A stretch of 32,941 nt of DNA from contig CALYTW010000013.1 in assembly GCA_945487905.1 (NCBI GenBank), positions 1-32,941 on the forward strand. The letters are read 5' to 3'. Source of the DNA: an uncultured cyanobacterium (GTDB lineage: Bacteria > Cyanobacteriota > Vampirovibrionia > Gastranaerophilales > Gastranaerophilaceae). This document shows, one piece after another, positions 8,376 to 16,050 of the stretch. A program made the translations under genes and the position numbers. Each line of letters opens with the position of its first letter. Positions within the stretch are counted from its first letter, which is position 1. The notes beneath the pieces are model-generated. The model saw only the letters and a program-made list of their open reading frames with translations, was not told the DNA's origin and ran no database searches.

Positions 8376-9170
8376 TTAATCTACCCAGCCTGAAATCTTC
8401 GCATTATTGTAATTTACCGGTGCGGGAACAATAAGTTCTCTTGCCTGCTTGATTAAATCAAGTGAATTTTTATACTTGTTTGAAAAATGTATTGTATCAA
8501 CTTCCGCAAAACTCATTCCGCCAAGACTGTTGCCAATTTGAGAAGTGTGAAGAAGGTGTTGGAATCTCTTTATTAATTCATAATTATTTGTGTTATCTTC
8601 TTTTTCGTAATCAATCGTCAAATCAGCATTATACGTTTTTTCCAGAGATATTTCTCTTGCAACGGAGATTTCTGTTTCTTCCGAGACTCTTTCCGTAATA
8701 TCTCCTGCCGGAGCGTAATATATAAGCCATTCAGAGCATTTTTTTACCGCTTTTGCTATTGAAGCCGAGAATTCAAAATCTTCACCTGCCATCTTGTACA
8801 TAGCACCATGGGGTCTTACATGTTCAATACTTAATCCGTAAGCACGAGCAAATGACATTATTGCACCTACCTGATAAACAACCAGAGCTTCCAGTTCTTC
8901 ATCTTTAAGGTCAACCGAACGATACCCGAATCCTTGAATATCATTGAATCCTATATGCGCACCGATTGCAAGATTTTTTTCTTTAGCCTTCAAAAGTGCA
9001 TCTTTTATTGTAACAGGATCTCCCGCATGAAATCCCGAAGAAATGTTGACTGAACTAACATAATCGAGAAGTTCAAATTCGTTTGTATTTTTGTAAACTC
9101 CGTATGCCTGTGCCAAATCGCAGTTAAAATCTATATTTTTAATTGATTTTCGTTCCAAAACTTCTTGCAT
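8376..9170 (-). CDS. Divergent LamB/YcsF (PxpA, 5-oxoprolinase subunit A-like) protein
   Basis: The family fold is clear from NISSGFHAGDP, LAIGAHIGF and EHVRPHGAMYK, which match the PxpA blocks SANxACGFHAGD, AIGAHPSF and VKPHGxLYN. PxpA normally works with PxpB and PxpC to hydrolyse 5-oxoproline with ATP; neither is present here. The usual NxDLGEG motif reads NCDLAQA, and the conserved late CLHGD block reads TIHFSN, so the activity may differ. A frame is open back to a GTG at 9197, but I favour the ATG at 9170. It has a GGAG ribosome site 6 bases upstream, and a perfect -10 TATAAT would start transcription at or near the GTG. It is first in the operon and ends 2 bp before yvcK. Confidence 0.8.
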   Translation of the reverse strand: MQEVLERKSIKNIDFNCDLAQAYGVYKNTNEFELLDYVSSVNISSGFHAGDPVTIKDALLKAKEKNLAIGAHIGFNDIQGFGYRSVDLKDEELEALVVYQVGAIMSFARAYGLSIEHVRPHGAMYKMAGEDFEFSASIAKAVKKCSEWLIYYAPAGDITERVSEETEISVAREISLEKTYNADLTIDYEKEDNTNNYELIKRFQHLLHTSQIGNSLGGMSFAEVDTIHFSNKYKNSLDLIKQARELIVPAPVNYNNAKISGWVD

Positions 9171-9201
9171 AACATTCTCCAAAAATTGTTGATACACCGA
9201 A

Positions 9202-9207
9202 ATTATA
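9202..9207 (-). promoter_or_regulatory. -10 element of the six-gene operon
   Basis: A perfect minus-strand TATAAT lies 32 bp ahead of the favoured ATG (9170). The -35 region is poor (TTTTAA at 17-bp spacing). It is the only good promoter-like signal upstream of the pxpA-like, yvcK, panB, panC and dapA run. Confidence 0.45.
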
Positions 9208-9332
9208 CTACAAAAAACCTTCTTTTAAAATTTCAAATATAAACTTTTGTAACAGATAAACTTTATTCACAGCAATTTTTCATTAAAAAAAAACTTGATA
9301 TATATATAGGCAATTTGTGTGAAAGTGTATTA

Positions 9333-10088
9333 ATGTCATCAATCTACAGTAATTTTAACGTAAATAGCGGTTTTAATTTATCTCAAATAGGTTTCAGAAG
9401 CAATCCGACAACCTATATTCCCAAGGGTGTTCCGAGCAGTGACGGATATTCATCCAATCCGCTGTACGACAATTTCGGAACAAAGGCTGAAATTGAAACT
9501 GTAGCAAAAACAAATCCACGTATAAGAGAAATCCTTTCCGAACATAACCTCCCGGTTAAAGTTAATGAAAAAGAACTGGAAAAACTTAAAAACGGACATC
9601 TTCGGTCAACACGTGTTACTGCATCAAAAATATACTCAAGCCTTCCGGCTGAATTAAAATCAGAAGTGAATCCTGTTTCTCTACAGGAAGCTGCAATGTT
9701 CCACGATTACGGCAAAGTGTTAATTCCGGAACACGTCTTAAACAAAGAAGGTAAACTGACAGACGACGAATGGGAAATAATGGAACAACATTCCGAACTC
9801 GGGGCTGAACTTTTGAAAGACAAAAACCTTGATGAAAGAGCAATCGAATTGATAAAATATCATCATCAGAACAGAAATAACAGCGGATATCCTGCAGTTT
9901 TAAATGAATTTGAATATGGTTTAGACTCAGAGATTTTGTCTGTAGCAGATAAATATGAAGCATTGAGAGAGGAAAGAAGCTATAAACCAGCAATGACAAA
10001 AGAAGAAGCCTTGTCCGTAATTGCCGAAGATGTTGAAGCCGGCATGGTTTCTAAAGAGGTTTACAACGCTCTTAAGAAAGCAGTCTAA
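9333..10088 (+). CDS. HD-domain protein, HD-GYP-like (possible cyclic-di-GMP phosphodiesterase)
   Basis: From the ATG at 9333 the product is 251 residues. Residues 1-50 are rich in Ser, Asn and Gly and look disordered. An HD domain follows, with His89 (GHL), the HD pair in MFHDYGK (124-125, Lys128), His153 and HH at 177-178. The segment after HH resembles the HD-GYP signature (HHE..DGxGYP) but reads HHQNRNNSGYP, so Glu and the Asp-Gly are missing while Gly-Tyr-Pro stays. It could be a diverged phosphodiesterase or only a sensor. The frame extends to a TTG at 9315, but a TATATATA -10-like stretch just upstream makes the ATG more likely. Its stop overlaps that of the convergent GT10 gene. Confidence 0.75.
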   Translation: MSSIYSNFNVNSGFNLSQIGFRSNPTTYIPKGVPSSDGYSSNPLYDNFGTKAEIETVAKTNPRIREILSEHNLPVKVNEKELEKLKNGHLRSTRVTASKIYSSLPAELKSEVNPVSLQEAAMFHDYGKVLIPEHVLNKEGKLTDDEWEIMEQHSELGAELLKDKNLDERAIELIKYHHQNRNNSGYPAVLNEFEYGLDSEILSVADKYEALREERSYKPAMTKEEALSVIAEDVEAGMVSKEVYNALKKAV

Positions 10089-11056
10089 TTTTTTGAACCC
10101 GCTAAATAGTTTTCGTACAAATAGTCAAACGGTTTTGTGAACTTTTTAACCCGTTCATAGTTATCAAGTATCGCAGGAAGCCGTCTTTCGTATTCCTCTT
10201 TTGTGCATTCCTTGAGAACCTTTTTGATATCTGATTTTGTATCTATTTGAATAATTCCGTCAGTATTAAAGAAATCGCCAATTTTTGTTGCACCAAGATA
10301 TATCGGAATCGTTTGATTTGCAAAAGCACAAATAATAATTTCCGTAAAAAGATATGCTTCTTGTGCGTTTTCAATACAAATATTATAACGATAGTCCCTT
10401 AAAGGCTCGGTCAAAGTAACATAACCGCCTCCGTCAAATGTTCCAAAGGTATCGGCAAGTTTTTCATTTTTGCATTTCCAAGCCAAATCATATCTGAAAT
10501 TGTGCAATTTGCACATGTGTTTAGCAGAAGATAAAATAGAAACATTTTTTGTCTTATGCTTATGAATATCAGAAGGTGCAAATGAACTGTTGAAAAGTGT
10601 TGCCCCAAAAGGAACAAAACGTGCATTATCAAGCTTGTTTAATAAATTTTCAGAGTAAGTAAAAATAAGATCAAAATCTTTTTCTAAACCTTTAAATTTA
10701 TCAAAAAGTTTGTAAGATTTTGGAACAATAGTTTCTGTTTCAGTCAAAAATCCGTATCTTCTGTCTGGGTTGCCCATTGTTTCAAGCATTGATTCATGTG
10801 AATAGAAATGCGTTTTTAAACCAAAATTATATCTATCCCAAGTAAAATAGCGTGATTCCCTATATGGATGAGTTCTGTAATGCTTGTCTCTGATAAAAAA
10901 TTCCTCAAGCTTTTCGCCGTATTCGTTGTATAAGTTAGAATCTCCGTCAATTATTTTGGCTTTGTTATTGTAATTAGGCAGATAAACATAGCCGTATGCT
11001 TTGTTTTTAACACGTCTTAGATGCCTGTATAGATATTCTTCTATTTTATTGAACAT
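10085..11056 (-). CDS. Glycosyltransferase family 10 (alpha-1,3/1,4-fucosyltransferase-like)
   Basis: The C-terminal half carries the GT10 hallmark: YNICIENAQEAYLFTEII, then IPIYLGA, equivalent to the FxExS..dYvTEK...PVYxG block that binds GDP-fucose. The likely reaction is transfer of fucose from GDP-fucose onto N-acetylglucosamine or glucose in a surface glycan. I start it at the ATG at 11056, which has a near-ideal AAGGAG 6 bases upstream (323 residues). A longer in-frame ATG at 11095 lies inside the upstream gene. It overlaps that gene by 11 bp and is the last gene of the glycan locus. It has no room for a terminator, as its TAG overlaps the stop of the convergent HD gene. Confidence 0.87.
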   Translation of the reverse strand: MFNKIEEYLYRHLRRVKNKAYGYVYLPNYNNKAKIIDGDSNLYNEYGEKLEEFFIRDKHYRTHPYRESRYFTWDRYNFGLKTHFYSHESMLETMGNPDRRYGFLTETETIVPKSYKLFDKFKGLEKDFDLIFTYSENLLNKLDNARFVPFGATLFNSSFAPSDIHKHKTKNVSILSSAKHMCKLHNFRYDLAWKCKNEKLADTFGTFDGGGYVTLTEPLRDYRYNICIENAQEAYLFTEIIICAFANQTIPIYLGATKIGDFFNTDGIIQIDTKSDIKKVLKECTKEEYERRLPAILDNYERVKKFTKPFDYLYENYLAGSKN

Positions 11057-11678
11057 AAGTATCTCCTTCCGGAAAATGATAACTCCAATTAACATTTTCC
11101 TTTATCATTTTTGCAGGAGAGCCGACATATAAAGCATTTGGTATAGTACAATCTCGAGTAACATTCGCTCCTGCACCAAAAATACAATTATCTGCAATTG
11201 TAACACCTTTGAATACTGAAACATTCGAGGTTAACCAGCAGTGATTGCCGATTGTAATATTTCCACCTCTGTTCAAAACCTTTCCGTCCGTCGTTTGGTA
11301 AATACAGTGTGCATCAGATGCCGAAATCTCAACATTCGGTCCCATCATGCAATCATCTCCGATTTTTACATGCAAATTTGGTTCTCGGTATACGTTAATT
11401 CTGCAATTAAAGTTCGGTAAAAGATTATGACCAACCTCAAGGGAGCCATTTTCCGACCAAACATGAAGCTCCATTTTTTTTAGCTTTGTTCTGGACGACT
11501 TGAATGTTGCAGTACAATTGTTTCCCATAATGAGCTTTGAATTGCAAAATCTTACGCAAGGTTCGTGCAAGTATACCGTCGAATTGCTTCCCGTCCAAAT
11601 TATATGCAAACCCCAAACAAAAAAAACTCTGTGCTTTTTACCGTTTTTATCTATTTTATAAATTTTATTGTTTTTCAT
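11046..11678 (-). CDS. Left-handed beta-helix acyltransferase (WbbJ-like)
   Basis: Hexapeptide-repeat (LbH) proteins of this type move acetyl groups from acetyl-CoA onto sugars. The product is 210 residues from the ATG at 11678. The longer frame starts at a TTG inside the upstream gene with no better ribosome site. Imperfect hexapeptides run from about residue 85 to 185 (for example [34 protein letters not shown]). The probable catalytic His is in SDAHCIY, and the C-terminal VGSPAKMIK is typical of maltose/galactoside O-acetyltransferase relatives. It overlaps both neighbours (14 bp upstream, 11 bp downstream), so it is part of one transcript. Confidence 0.85.
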   Translation of the reverse strand: MKNNKIYKIDKNGKKHRVFFVWGLHIIWTGSNSTVYLHEPCVRFCNSKLIMGNNCTATFKSSRTKLKKMELHVWSENGSLEVGHNLLPNFNCRINVYREPNLHVKIGDDCMMGPNVEISASDAHCIYQTTDGKVLNRGGNITIGNHCWLTSNVSVFKGVTIADNCIFGAGANVTRDCTIPNALYVGSPAKMIKENVNWSYHFPEGDTYVQ

Positions 11679-12342
11679 TTTTATATTTTTCCAAAAATTC
11701 AATCGCTTTATTTACATCCTGATAAGGACATTCTTTGAGAATTTTTTCATCCATATCCCACCATTTTAATTCAAGTAATCTCTTAATGGTTTCTTCGTCA
11801 AACCTGTATTTAATAACTTTTGCCGGAACTCCGCCTACTACGGCATAAGGAGGAACATCTTTTACTACAACAGCACCTGCGGCAATAGCAGCACCGTCTC
11901 CAACAGTAATACCATCCCTTATAAATACGCCATGACCTATCCAAACATCATTTCCTATCTTGCAAGGAATTGAAGTATTGTCATACTCATCTTTTTTGGA
12001 ATTATTCCAATCTAAAAATCCGCAATAGAAATAAGATGAGGTTGAAAGGAAATTCAACGGGTGATTTCCCGGTGCAATTGAAACATCTCTCCCAATTGAA
12101 CAGTATTTTCCGATTGTAGTCTGCGGATTTCCTACGTAGCATGATTTGTCACAGTATGAATATTTACCCATAACGCAAGAAATTCTTCTCGAAGCTCGTT
12201 CAATTCTGTTTTTTCCTTTTCTTCGGGTTATGTATTGCTGCAACGGCTTTCGAACAGATTTTACCGGAATAAGCCCCGCCAAAACACTCGCAATAGCATA
12301 CTTTACACTTAAAACATCTTCTATAACATACTTCAGTTTCAT
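11665..12342 (-). CDS. CatB/WbbJ-type sugar O-acetyltransferase
   Basis: 225 residues with LbH hexapeptide repeats: [44 protein letters not shown], ending [13 protein letters not shown]. The catalytic histidine is expected in APGNHPLNF. The long insert between SIAPGNHP and CKIGNDVW (rich in Tyr, Trp, Asp) is typical of the CatB-like branch. The N terminus carries an [16 protein letters not shown] stretch, basic and amphipathic, which is also seen in the acetyltransferase at 14179-14754. Its ATG lies 2 bp after the GT11 stop, and GAGG near that stop is the ribosome site. The acceptor is presumably the fucosylated glycan built by neighbouring enzymes. Confidence 0.87.
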   Translation of the reverse strand: MKLKYVIEDVLSVKYAIASVLAGLIPVKSVRKPLQQYITRRKGKNRIERASRRISCVMGKYSYCDKSCYVGNPQTTIGKYCSIGRDVSIAPGNHPLNFLSTSSYFYCGFLDWNNSKKDEYDNTSIPCKIGNDVWIGHGVFIRDGITVGDGAAIAAGAVVVKDVPPYAVVGGVPAKVIKYRFDEETIKRLLELKWWDMDEKILKECPYQDVNKAIEFLEKYKNEKQ

Positions 12343-12344
12343 AT

Positions 12345-13226
12345 TTACGCCTCTATTTTAATCCAATCTTCACAAATAATTTTATCATCTCCGTCAAGCC
12401 AAGGAGAAGGTGCTGTTATTATTTTATCGGGATTTTCAATCAACCATGCCGCCCACCAGGAGTATGAACTGTTTGCTATTATTCCGTGCTTGCATGCCCT
12501 CATCAAACGCATATTTTCGTGGAAAGTTTCACGAGTTTTATTCTTTTCGCCTATTAGCTTAAACTCACAACCTATATCAAATTCGTTATTGATAAAATCA
12601 GGGTCTTCGGCACAAAAAACAAAGAATGTCGGATTTTCAACCCGTTCTTTAATATACTGTACAGCTTTTTTGTAATAGTCCATCGAAATTACATATCCCA
12701 ATTTTATATAGTCATCAAGCCTTACATGAATAAAAACTGGGTTGTTTGAAGCTTCAATTTCAGCCATCAGGGCTTTGTTATAGTCATCATTTTCTCTCAA
12801 AGGAGGCATTTCGAAATCTTTAAGAAGCTGCGTTCTTATTGATTTAAAATATTTTTCATTCTGAAAATATCCCGTAAAATATCTGTATTTGTCATCTTTA
12901 AAGATATTTTCATCATAATTAAAAGCATCTCTTTCTTTATATTTTTTTGAAAGTCCTGTTAGATTCATTATTTTTATCGCAAGCGTTTGAAATTTACCCG
13001 CAAGTTTAGCTTTAACATTTGGCAATATAGTTATCTCATAATAATTTATTTGCAAACCGTTTTTGTATTTTCCGGTATCGCCGTCAATATATTTTTTTGC
13101 TTTTTCAAAAGAAGATATATCGTAAAATACATTTGCTCCTGTTTTTTCCTCAAGCGCTCTTCCAAGAGCATATTCGAACATTTGGTTTCCAATACCGCCA
13201 AGAAATTTTATTATTTTTGCTGCCAC
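12345..13226 (-). CDS. Glycosyltransferase family 11 (alpha-1,2-fucosyltransferase-like), intact copy
   Basis: GT11 enzymes transfer fucose from GDP-fucose to galactose in alpha-1,2 linkage. The 293-residue product has [18 protein letters not shown] at residues 8-25, FIHVRLDDY at 165-173 (motif I, normally HxRRGDY) and [11 protein letters not shown] near the C terminus (motif III). Motif I has Leu170-Asp171 where most relatives have Arg-Gly; the key Arg169 is kept. The start is a GTG one base after the GT2 stop, with AAGGA as ribosome site. Codons 1-94 fall in the direct repeat also present at 14908-16025, where only a truncated copy remains. Confidence 0.9.
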   Translation of the reverse strand: MAAKIIKFLGGIGNQMFEYALGRALEEKTGANVFYDISSFEKAKKYIDGDTGKYKNGLQINYYEITILPNVKAKLAGKFQTLAIKIMNLTGLSKKYKERDAFNYDENIFKDDKYRYFTGYFQNEKYFKSIRTQLLKDFEMPPLRENDDYNKALMAEIEASNNPVFIHVRLDDYIKLGYVISMDYYKKAVQYIKERVENPTFFVFCAEDPDFINNEFDIGCEFKLIGEKNKTRETFHENMRLMRACKHGIIANSSYSWWAAWLIENPDKIITAPSPWLDGDDKIICEDWIKIEA

Positions 13227-14060
13227 TTTATATTTCCTTATATTTTTTTAACTTTATTTTTAACCCTAAAATCGTCAAAATCTTATATTTTTCATCTCCA
13301 TACCACTCGTTTCTTACAGCAAAAAGTTTTTCAAATAATCCGCTCTTTTTCTTATGGTAATCTGTAATAGTTTTCATAATTTTTTTTTGCAACACAATAT
13401 CGTCGGTTAAAAAGCCCAAAAACTTTGCTTTTATTTCTTTTTCTGTTTTGTATGCCTGCTTGTTTGTCTTGTGGTAAAGTGAGTTTTGAGACATTCTGTA
13501 TTTTATCAGAGGCTCTTGTATGTTATAAAATTTCAGATGTTCCATCGCTCTTGAAAAGAACTCATAATCTTCCGCAGTTCTTAAATCAGGGTTATAATGC
13601 AGTCCGTATTTTCTAAAATCTTCCAGCCTCAGCATAGCAGTTGGCTGACTCAAAATTGCACCGCACAATAAATCCACAAATTTCGGATTCTCGGGCATTT
13701 GAAAAATTTTTTTATGAGGAAAACACTCAAGCAGAGAACCCACTGCAGAAATTTCAGGATGTTCATCCAAAAATTTTGCCTGTTTTTCTAATCTTTCCGG
13801 ATAAGCTATATCATCAGAATCCTGAAATGCCGTATATTTTCCTTGTGCCATATTAAGCAGTCTGTTTCTGGTCTCAGAAACACCTATATTCCGCTCATTT
13901 TTAAAAAATTTGATTCTGTTGTCATTGAAGGAATGTATAAATTCTGTAATATCTTTATCCGAACCGTCATCAACAATAATAAGTTCAAAATCGCTGAAAG
14001 TTTGGTTTAAAATACTTTCAACAGCTTCCCGCAAATATTCTTCTTTTGTGTTATATACCG
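12943..14060. repeat. Long direct repeat, copy 1 (about 1118 bp)
   Basis: Same orientation as 14908-16025, offset by 1965 bp, and identical wherever I compared it, including both encoded proteins and the opposite-strand frames. It covers the first 94 codons of GT11 and nearly all of the upstream GT2. The left edge is a T6 run (copy 1 has T7). At the right edge the copies first differ at 14061/16026, differ at three positions in the next 25 bases, and then diverge entirely upstream of the GT2 start. Confidence 0.95.
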
Positions 14061-14085
14061 GCATTAAAACCGAAATTTCAGGCAT
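13228..14085 (-). CDS. Family 2 glycosyltransferase, copy A
   Basis: A 285-residue GT-A fold enzyme. It has SVLMPVYNTKEEYL at the N terminus, the nucleotide-sugar site IIVDDGSD (36-43), RNIGVSETRN, and the metal-binding DSDD at 89-92 in AFQDSDDIAYPERL. The C-terminal basic stretch may hold it at the membrane. It should add one sugar to a lipid-linked glycan; donor and acceptor cannot be read from sequence. It is followed after one base by GT11. An AGAGGAG ribosome site precedes the ATG. It is the same as copy B (15193-16050) except for three residues in the first nine (P2/S, E3/K, P9/S). Confidence 0.92.
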   Translation of the reverse strand: MPEISVLMPVYNTKEEYLREAVESILNQTFSDFELIIVDDGSDKDITEFIHSFNDNRIKFFKNERNIGVSETRNRLLNMAQGKYTAFQDSDDIAYPERLEKQAKFLDEHPEISAVGSLLECFPHKKIFQMPENPKFVDLLCGAILSQPTAMLRLEDFRKYGLHYNPDLRTAEDYEFFSRAMEHLKFYNIQEPLIKYRMSQNSLYHKTNKQAYKTEKEIKAKFLGFLTDDIVLQKKIMKTITDYHKKKSGLFEKLFAVRNEWYGDEKYKILTILGLKIKLKKYKEI

Positions 14086-14178
14086 ATATACTCCTCTTAT
14101 ACATCCTTACATAGCAACACATATTAGACAAAGCGTCTTATCTTTGAGTGTAAAGTAATAATTAATAAGTGTCAATAA

Positions 14179-14754
14179 TTAATCGTAGTAATTAATAAAC
14201 TTCTTTTCTTCTTTTAATCTGTCGAATTGCTCAATATTTCTGTATTTAAACACTTGTGCCGGGTTCCCGCCAACAATTGCACAACGCGGAACTTCTCCAT
14301 GTACAACGGCTCCTGCCTGAATAATAGCACCCTCGCCAATTTTAGTACCAGGTAGTATCATAACCCCAGTACCAATCCAGCTAAAATCCCCAATCTCGAC
14401 ATTTTTTATAATATTATCTGTACTGTAAGGTATAGTTGTTCCGTTATCATAATCATGATTTGAGGTTAATATACGAACATCTTGACCGAATTGGCAGTAA
14501 TTCCCGATTATCAGGTTACCAAAACCATCTACTTTTAATCCGTTTATACGAACATTGTCCTTTATTATTGTATTTTTAGTACAATGTGACCTGCCCAAAC
14601 ATATAAAATTTTTGCCAATCTCTTTTGCTCTAGTTACTATTTTATAACCGTACAAAAATGTCTTAATTCTGTCACGGATTCTGCGTTTCACACTTTTCAC
14701 GGGTATAAATATTACCGCCAGTTTTGCCGTTATTTCTACTAAAAAATCAGACAT
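14179..14754 (-). CDS. LbH sugar O-acetyltransferase between the two direct repeats
   Basis: 191 residues. An N-terminal basic amphipathic segment (IFIPVKSVKRRIRDRIK) precedes LbH repeats: LIIGNYCQFGQDVRI, VEIGDFSWIGTGVMI, TKIGEGAIIQAGAVV and the closing IVGGNPAQVFKYR. The probable catalytic His is in TSNHDYDNG. It likely acetylates a sugar of the surface glycan. Its ATG overlaps the TGA of a remnant SGNH gene (ATGTCTGA), showing it once followed such a gene directly. It lies in the 1965-bp unit bounded by the two direct repeats, so repeat recombination would delete it. Confidence 0.87.
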   Translation of the reverse strand: MSDFLVEITAKLAVIFIPVKSVKRRIRDRIKTFLYGYKIVTRAKEIGKNFICLGRSHCTKNTIIKDNVRINGLKVDGFGNLIIGNYCQFGQDVRILTSNHDYDNGTTIPYSTDNIIKNVEIGDFSWIGTGVMILPGTKIGEGAIIQAGAVVHGEVPRCAIVGGNPAQVFKYRNIEQFDRLKEEKKFINYYD

Positions 14755-14815
14755 TTAAAATAAGCTCCTTTTTCAATGTGTCGTTGATAAGCTCAGATGC
14801 TTTAAGAGCACCTTT
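14747..14815 (-). pseudogene. C-terminal remnant of an SGNH-like gene
   Basis: Reading the minus strand from 14815 to a TGA at 14747-14749 gives KGALKASELINDTLKKEL followed by ILNV. This aligns without gaps to the last 22 residues of the SGNH-like protein at 16228-17100 (KGAKKISRIINDILEKEF then CLKV), with 13 of 22 identical. No start or upstream part remains; the frame runs straight into the tail of the chimeric frame at 14814. It is a ghost of a second SGNH gene, mostly deleted. Confidence 0.75.
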
Positions 14816-15191
14816 ACAAATGTTTCTTAAGCGCATTTATAATATCTGCATAAACCTCAAGTTCTTTCTCAGAGGATGTAAATATTATTTTTTGCAAAAA
14901 TGCTTTATTTTTTGAAAGTCCTGTTAGATTCATTATTTTTATCGCAAGCGTTTGAAATTTACCCGCAAGTTTAGCTTTAACATTTGGCAATATAGTTATC
15001 TCATAATAATTTATTTGCAAACCGTTTTTGTATTTTCCGGTATCGCCGTCAATATATTTTTTTGCTTTTTCAAAAGAAGATATATCGTAAAATACATTTG
15101 CTCCTGTTTTTTCCTCAAGCGCTCTTCCAAGAGCATATTCGAACATTTGGTTTCCAATACCGCCAAGAAATTTTATTATTTTTGCTGCCAC
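14814..15191 (-). pseudogene. Truncated GT11 fused to the tail of an XRE-type regulator
   Basis: Residues 1-94 are identical to the intact GT11 at 12345-13226. The frame then switches to NKAFLQKIIFTSSEKELEVY and about ten more residues. That tail matches the C terminus of the XRE regulator at 17171-17482 (NELQKIIHTSSEKELKLY). All GT11 catalytic motifs (HxR..D, SYSWW) are lost, so it cannot be an active fucosyltransferase. The GTG start and ribosome site are the same as in the intact copy, so a 125-residue protein may still be made. The joint lies in an A/T run (about 14908), which fits an illegitimate recombination event. Confidence 0.85.
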
Positions 15192-16025
15192 TTTATATTT
15201 CCTTATATTTTTTTAACTTTATTTTTAACCCTAAAATCGTCAAAATCTTATATTTTTCATCTCCATACCACTCGTTTCTTACAGCAAAAAGTTTTTCAAA
15301 TAATCCGCTCTTTTTCTTATGGTAATCTGTAATAGTTTTCATAATTTTTTTTTGCAACACAATATCGTCGGTTAAAAAGCCCAAAAACTTTGCTTTTATT
15401 TCTTTTTCTGTTTTGTATGCCTGCTTGTTTGTCTTGTGGTAAAGTGAGTTTTGAGACATTCTGTATTTTATCAGAGGCTCTTGTATGTTATAAAATTTCA
15501 GATGTTCCATCGCTCTTGAAAAGAACTCATAATCTTCCGCAGTTCTTAAATCAGGGTTATAATGCAGTCCGTATTTTCTAAAATCTTCCAGCCTCAGCAT
15601 AGCAGTTGGCTGACTCAAAATTGCACCGCACAATAAATCCACAAATTTCGGATTCTCGGGCATTTGAAAAATTTTTTTATGAGGAAAACACTCAAGCAGA
15701 GAACCCACTGCAGAAATTTCAGGATGTTCATCCAAAAATTTTGCCTGTTTTTCTAATCTTTCCGGATAAGCTATATCATCAGAATCCTGAAATGCCGTAT
15801 ATTTTCCTTGTGCCATATTAAGCAGTCTGTTTCTGGTCTCAGAAACACCTATATTCCGCTCATTTTTAAAAAATTTGATTCTGTTGTCATTGAAGGAATG
15901 TATAAATTCTGTAATATCTTTATCCGAACCGTCATCAACAATAATAAGTTCAAAATCGCTGAAAGTTTGGTTTAAAATACTTTCAACAGCTTCCCGCAAA
16001 TATTCTTCTTTTGTGTTATATACCG
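14908..16025. repeat. Long direct repeat, copy 2 (about 1118 bp)
   Basis: Second copy of 12943-14060. It holds all but the first eight or so codons of GT2 copy B and codons 1-94 of the truncated GT11. The sequence between the copies (14061-14907) holds an acetyltransferase gene and remnants of an XRE and an SGNH gene. No insertion sequence or integrase borders either copy. Confidence 0.95.
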
Positions 16026-16050
16026 ACATTAAAACCGAAATTTTAGACAT
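15193..16050 (-). CDS. Family 2 glycosyltransferase, copy B
   Basis: 285 residues, the same as copy A (13228-14085) after residue 9, with SKISVLMSVYN in place of PEISVLMPVYN at the start. All catalytic features (VDDGSD, DSDD) are intact, so it should be functional. It is preceded by AGAGGA and a leader sequence unrelated to that of copy A, so the two copies may be expressed differently. It is followed after one base by the truncated GT11. A TATAAT lies at 16110-16115 upstream on the same strand, but without a clear -35 element. Confidence 0.9.
   Translation of the reverse strand: MSKISVLMSVYNTKEEYLREAVESILNQTFSDFELIIVDDGSDKDITEFIHSFNDNRIKFFKNERNIGVSETRNRLLNMAQGKYTAFQDSDDIAYPERLEKQAKFLDEHPEISAVGSLLECFPHKKIFQMPENPKFVDLLCGAILSQPTAMLRLEDFRKYGLHYNPDLRTAEDYEFFSRAMEHLKFYNIQEPLIKYRMSQNSLYHKTNKQAYKTEKEIKAKFLGFLTDDIVLQKKIMKTITDYHKKKSGLFEKLFAVRNEWYGDEKYKILTILGLKIKLKKYKEI

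Noticed and set aside
9616-9999. 127-codon minus-strand frame
   Set aside because: Fully inside the HD-domain gene on the other strand; no ribosome site or family resemblance.
14952-15332. Plus-strand frames of 126 and 87 codons, also found at 12987-13367
   Set aside because: They lie opposite GT11/GT2 and appear twice only because the underlying DNA is duplicated. Their Phe/Leu-rich content is the antisense of Lys-rich coding.
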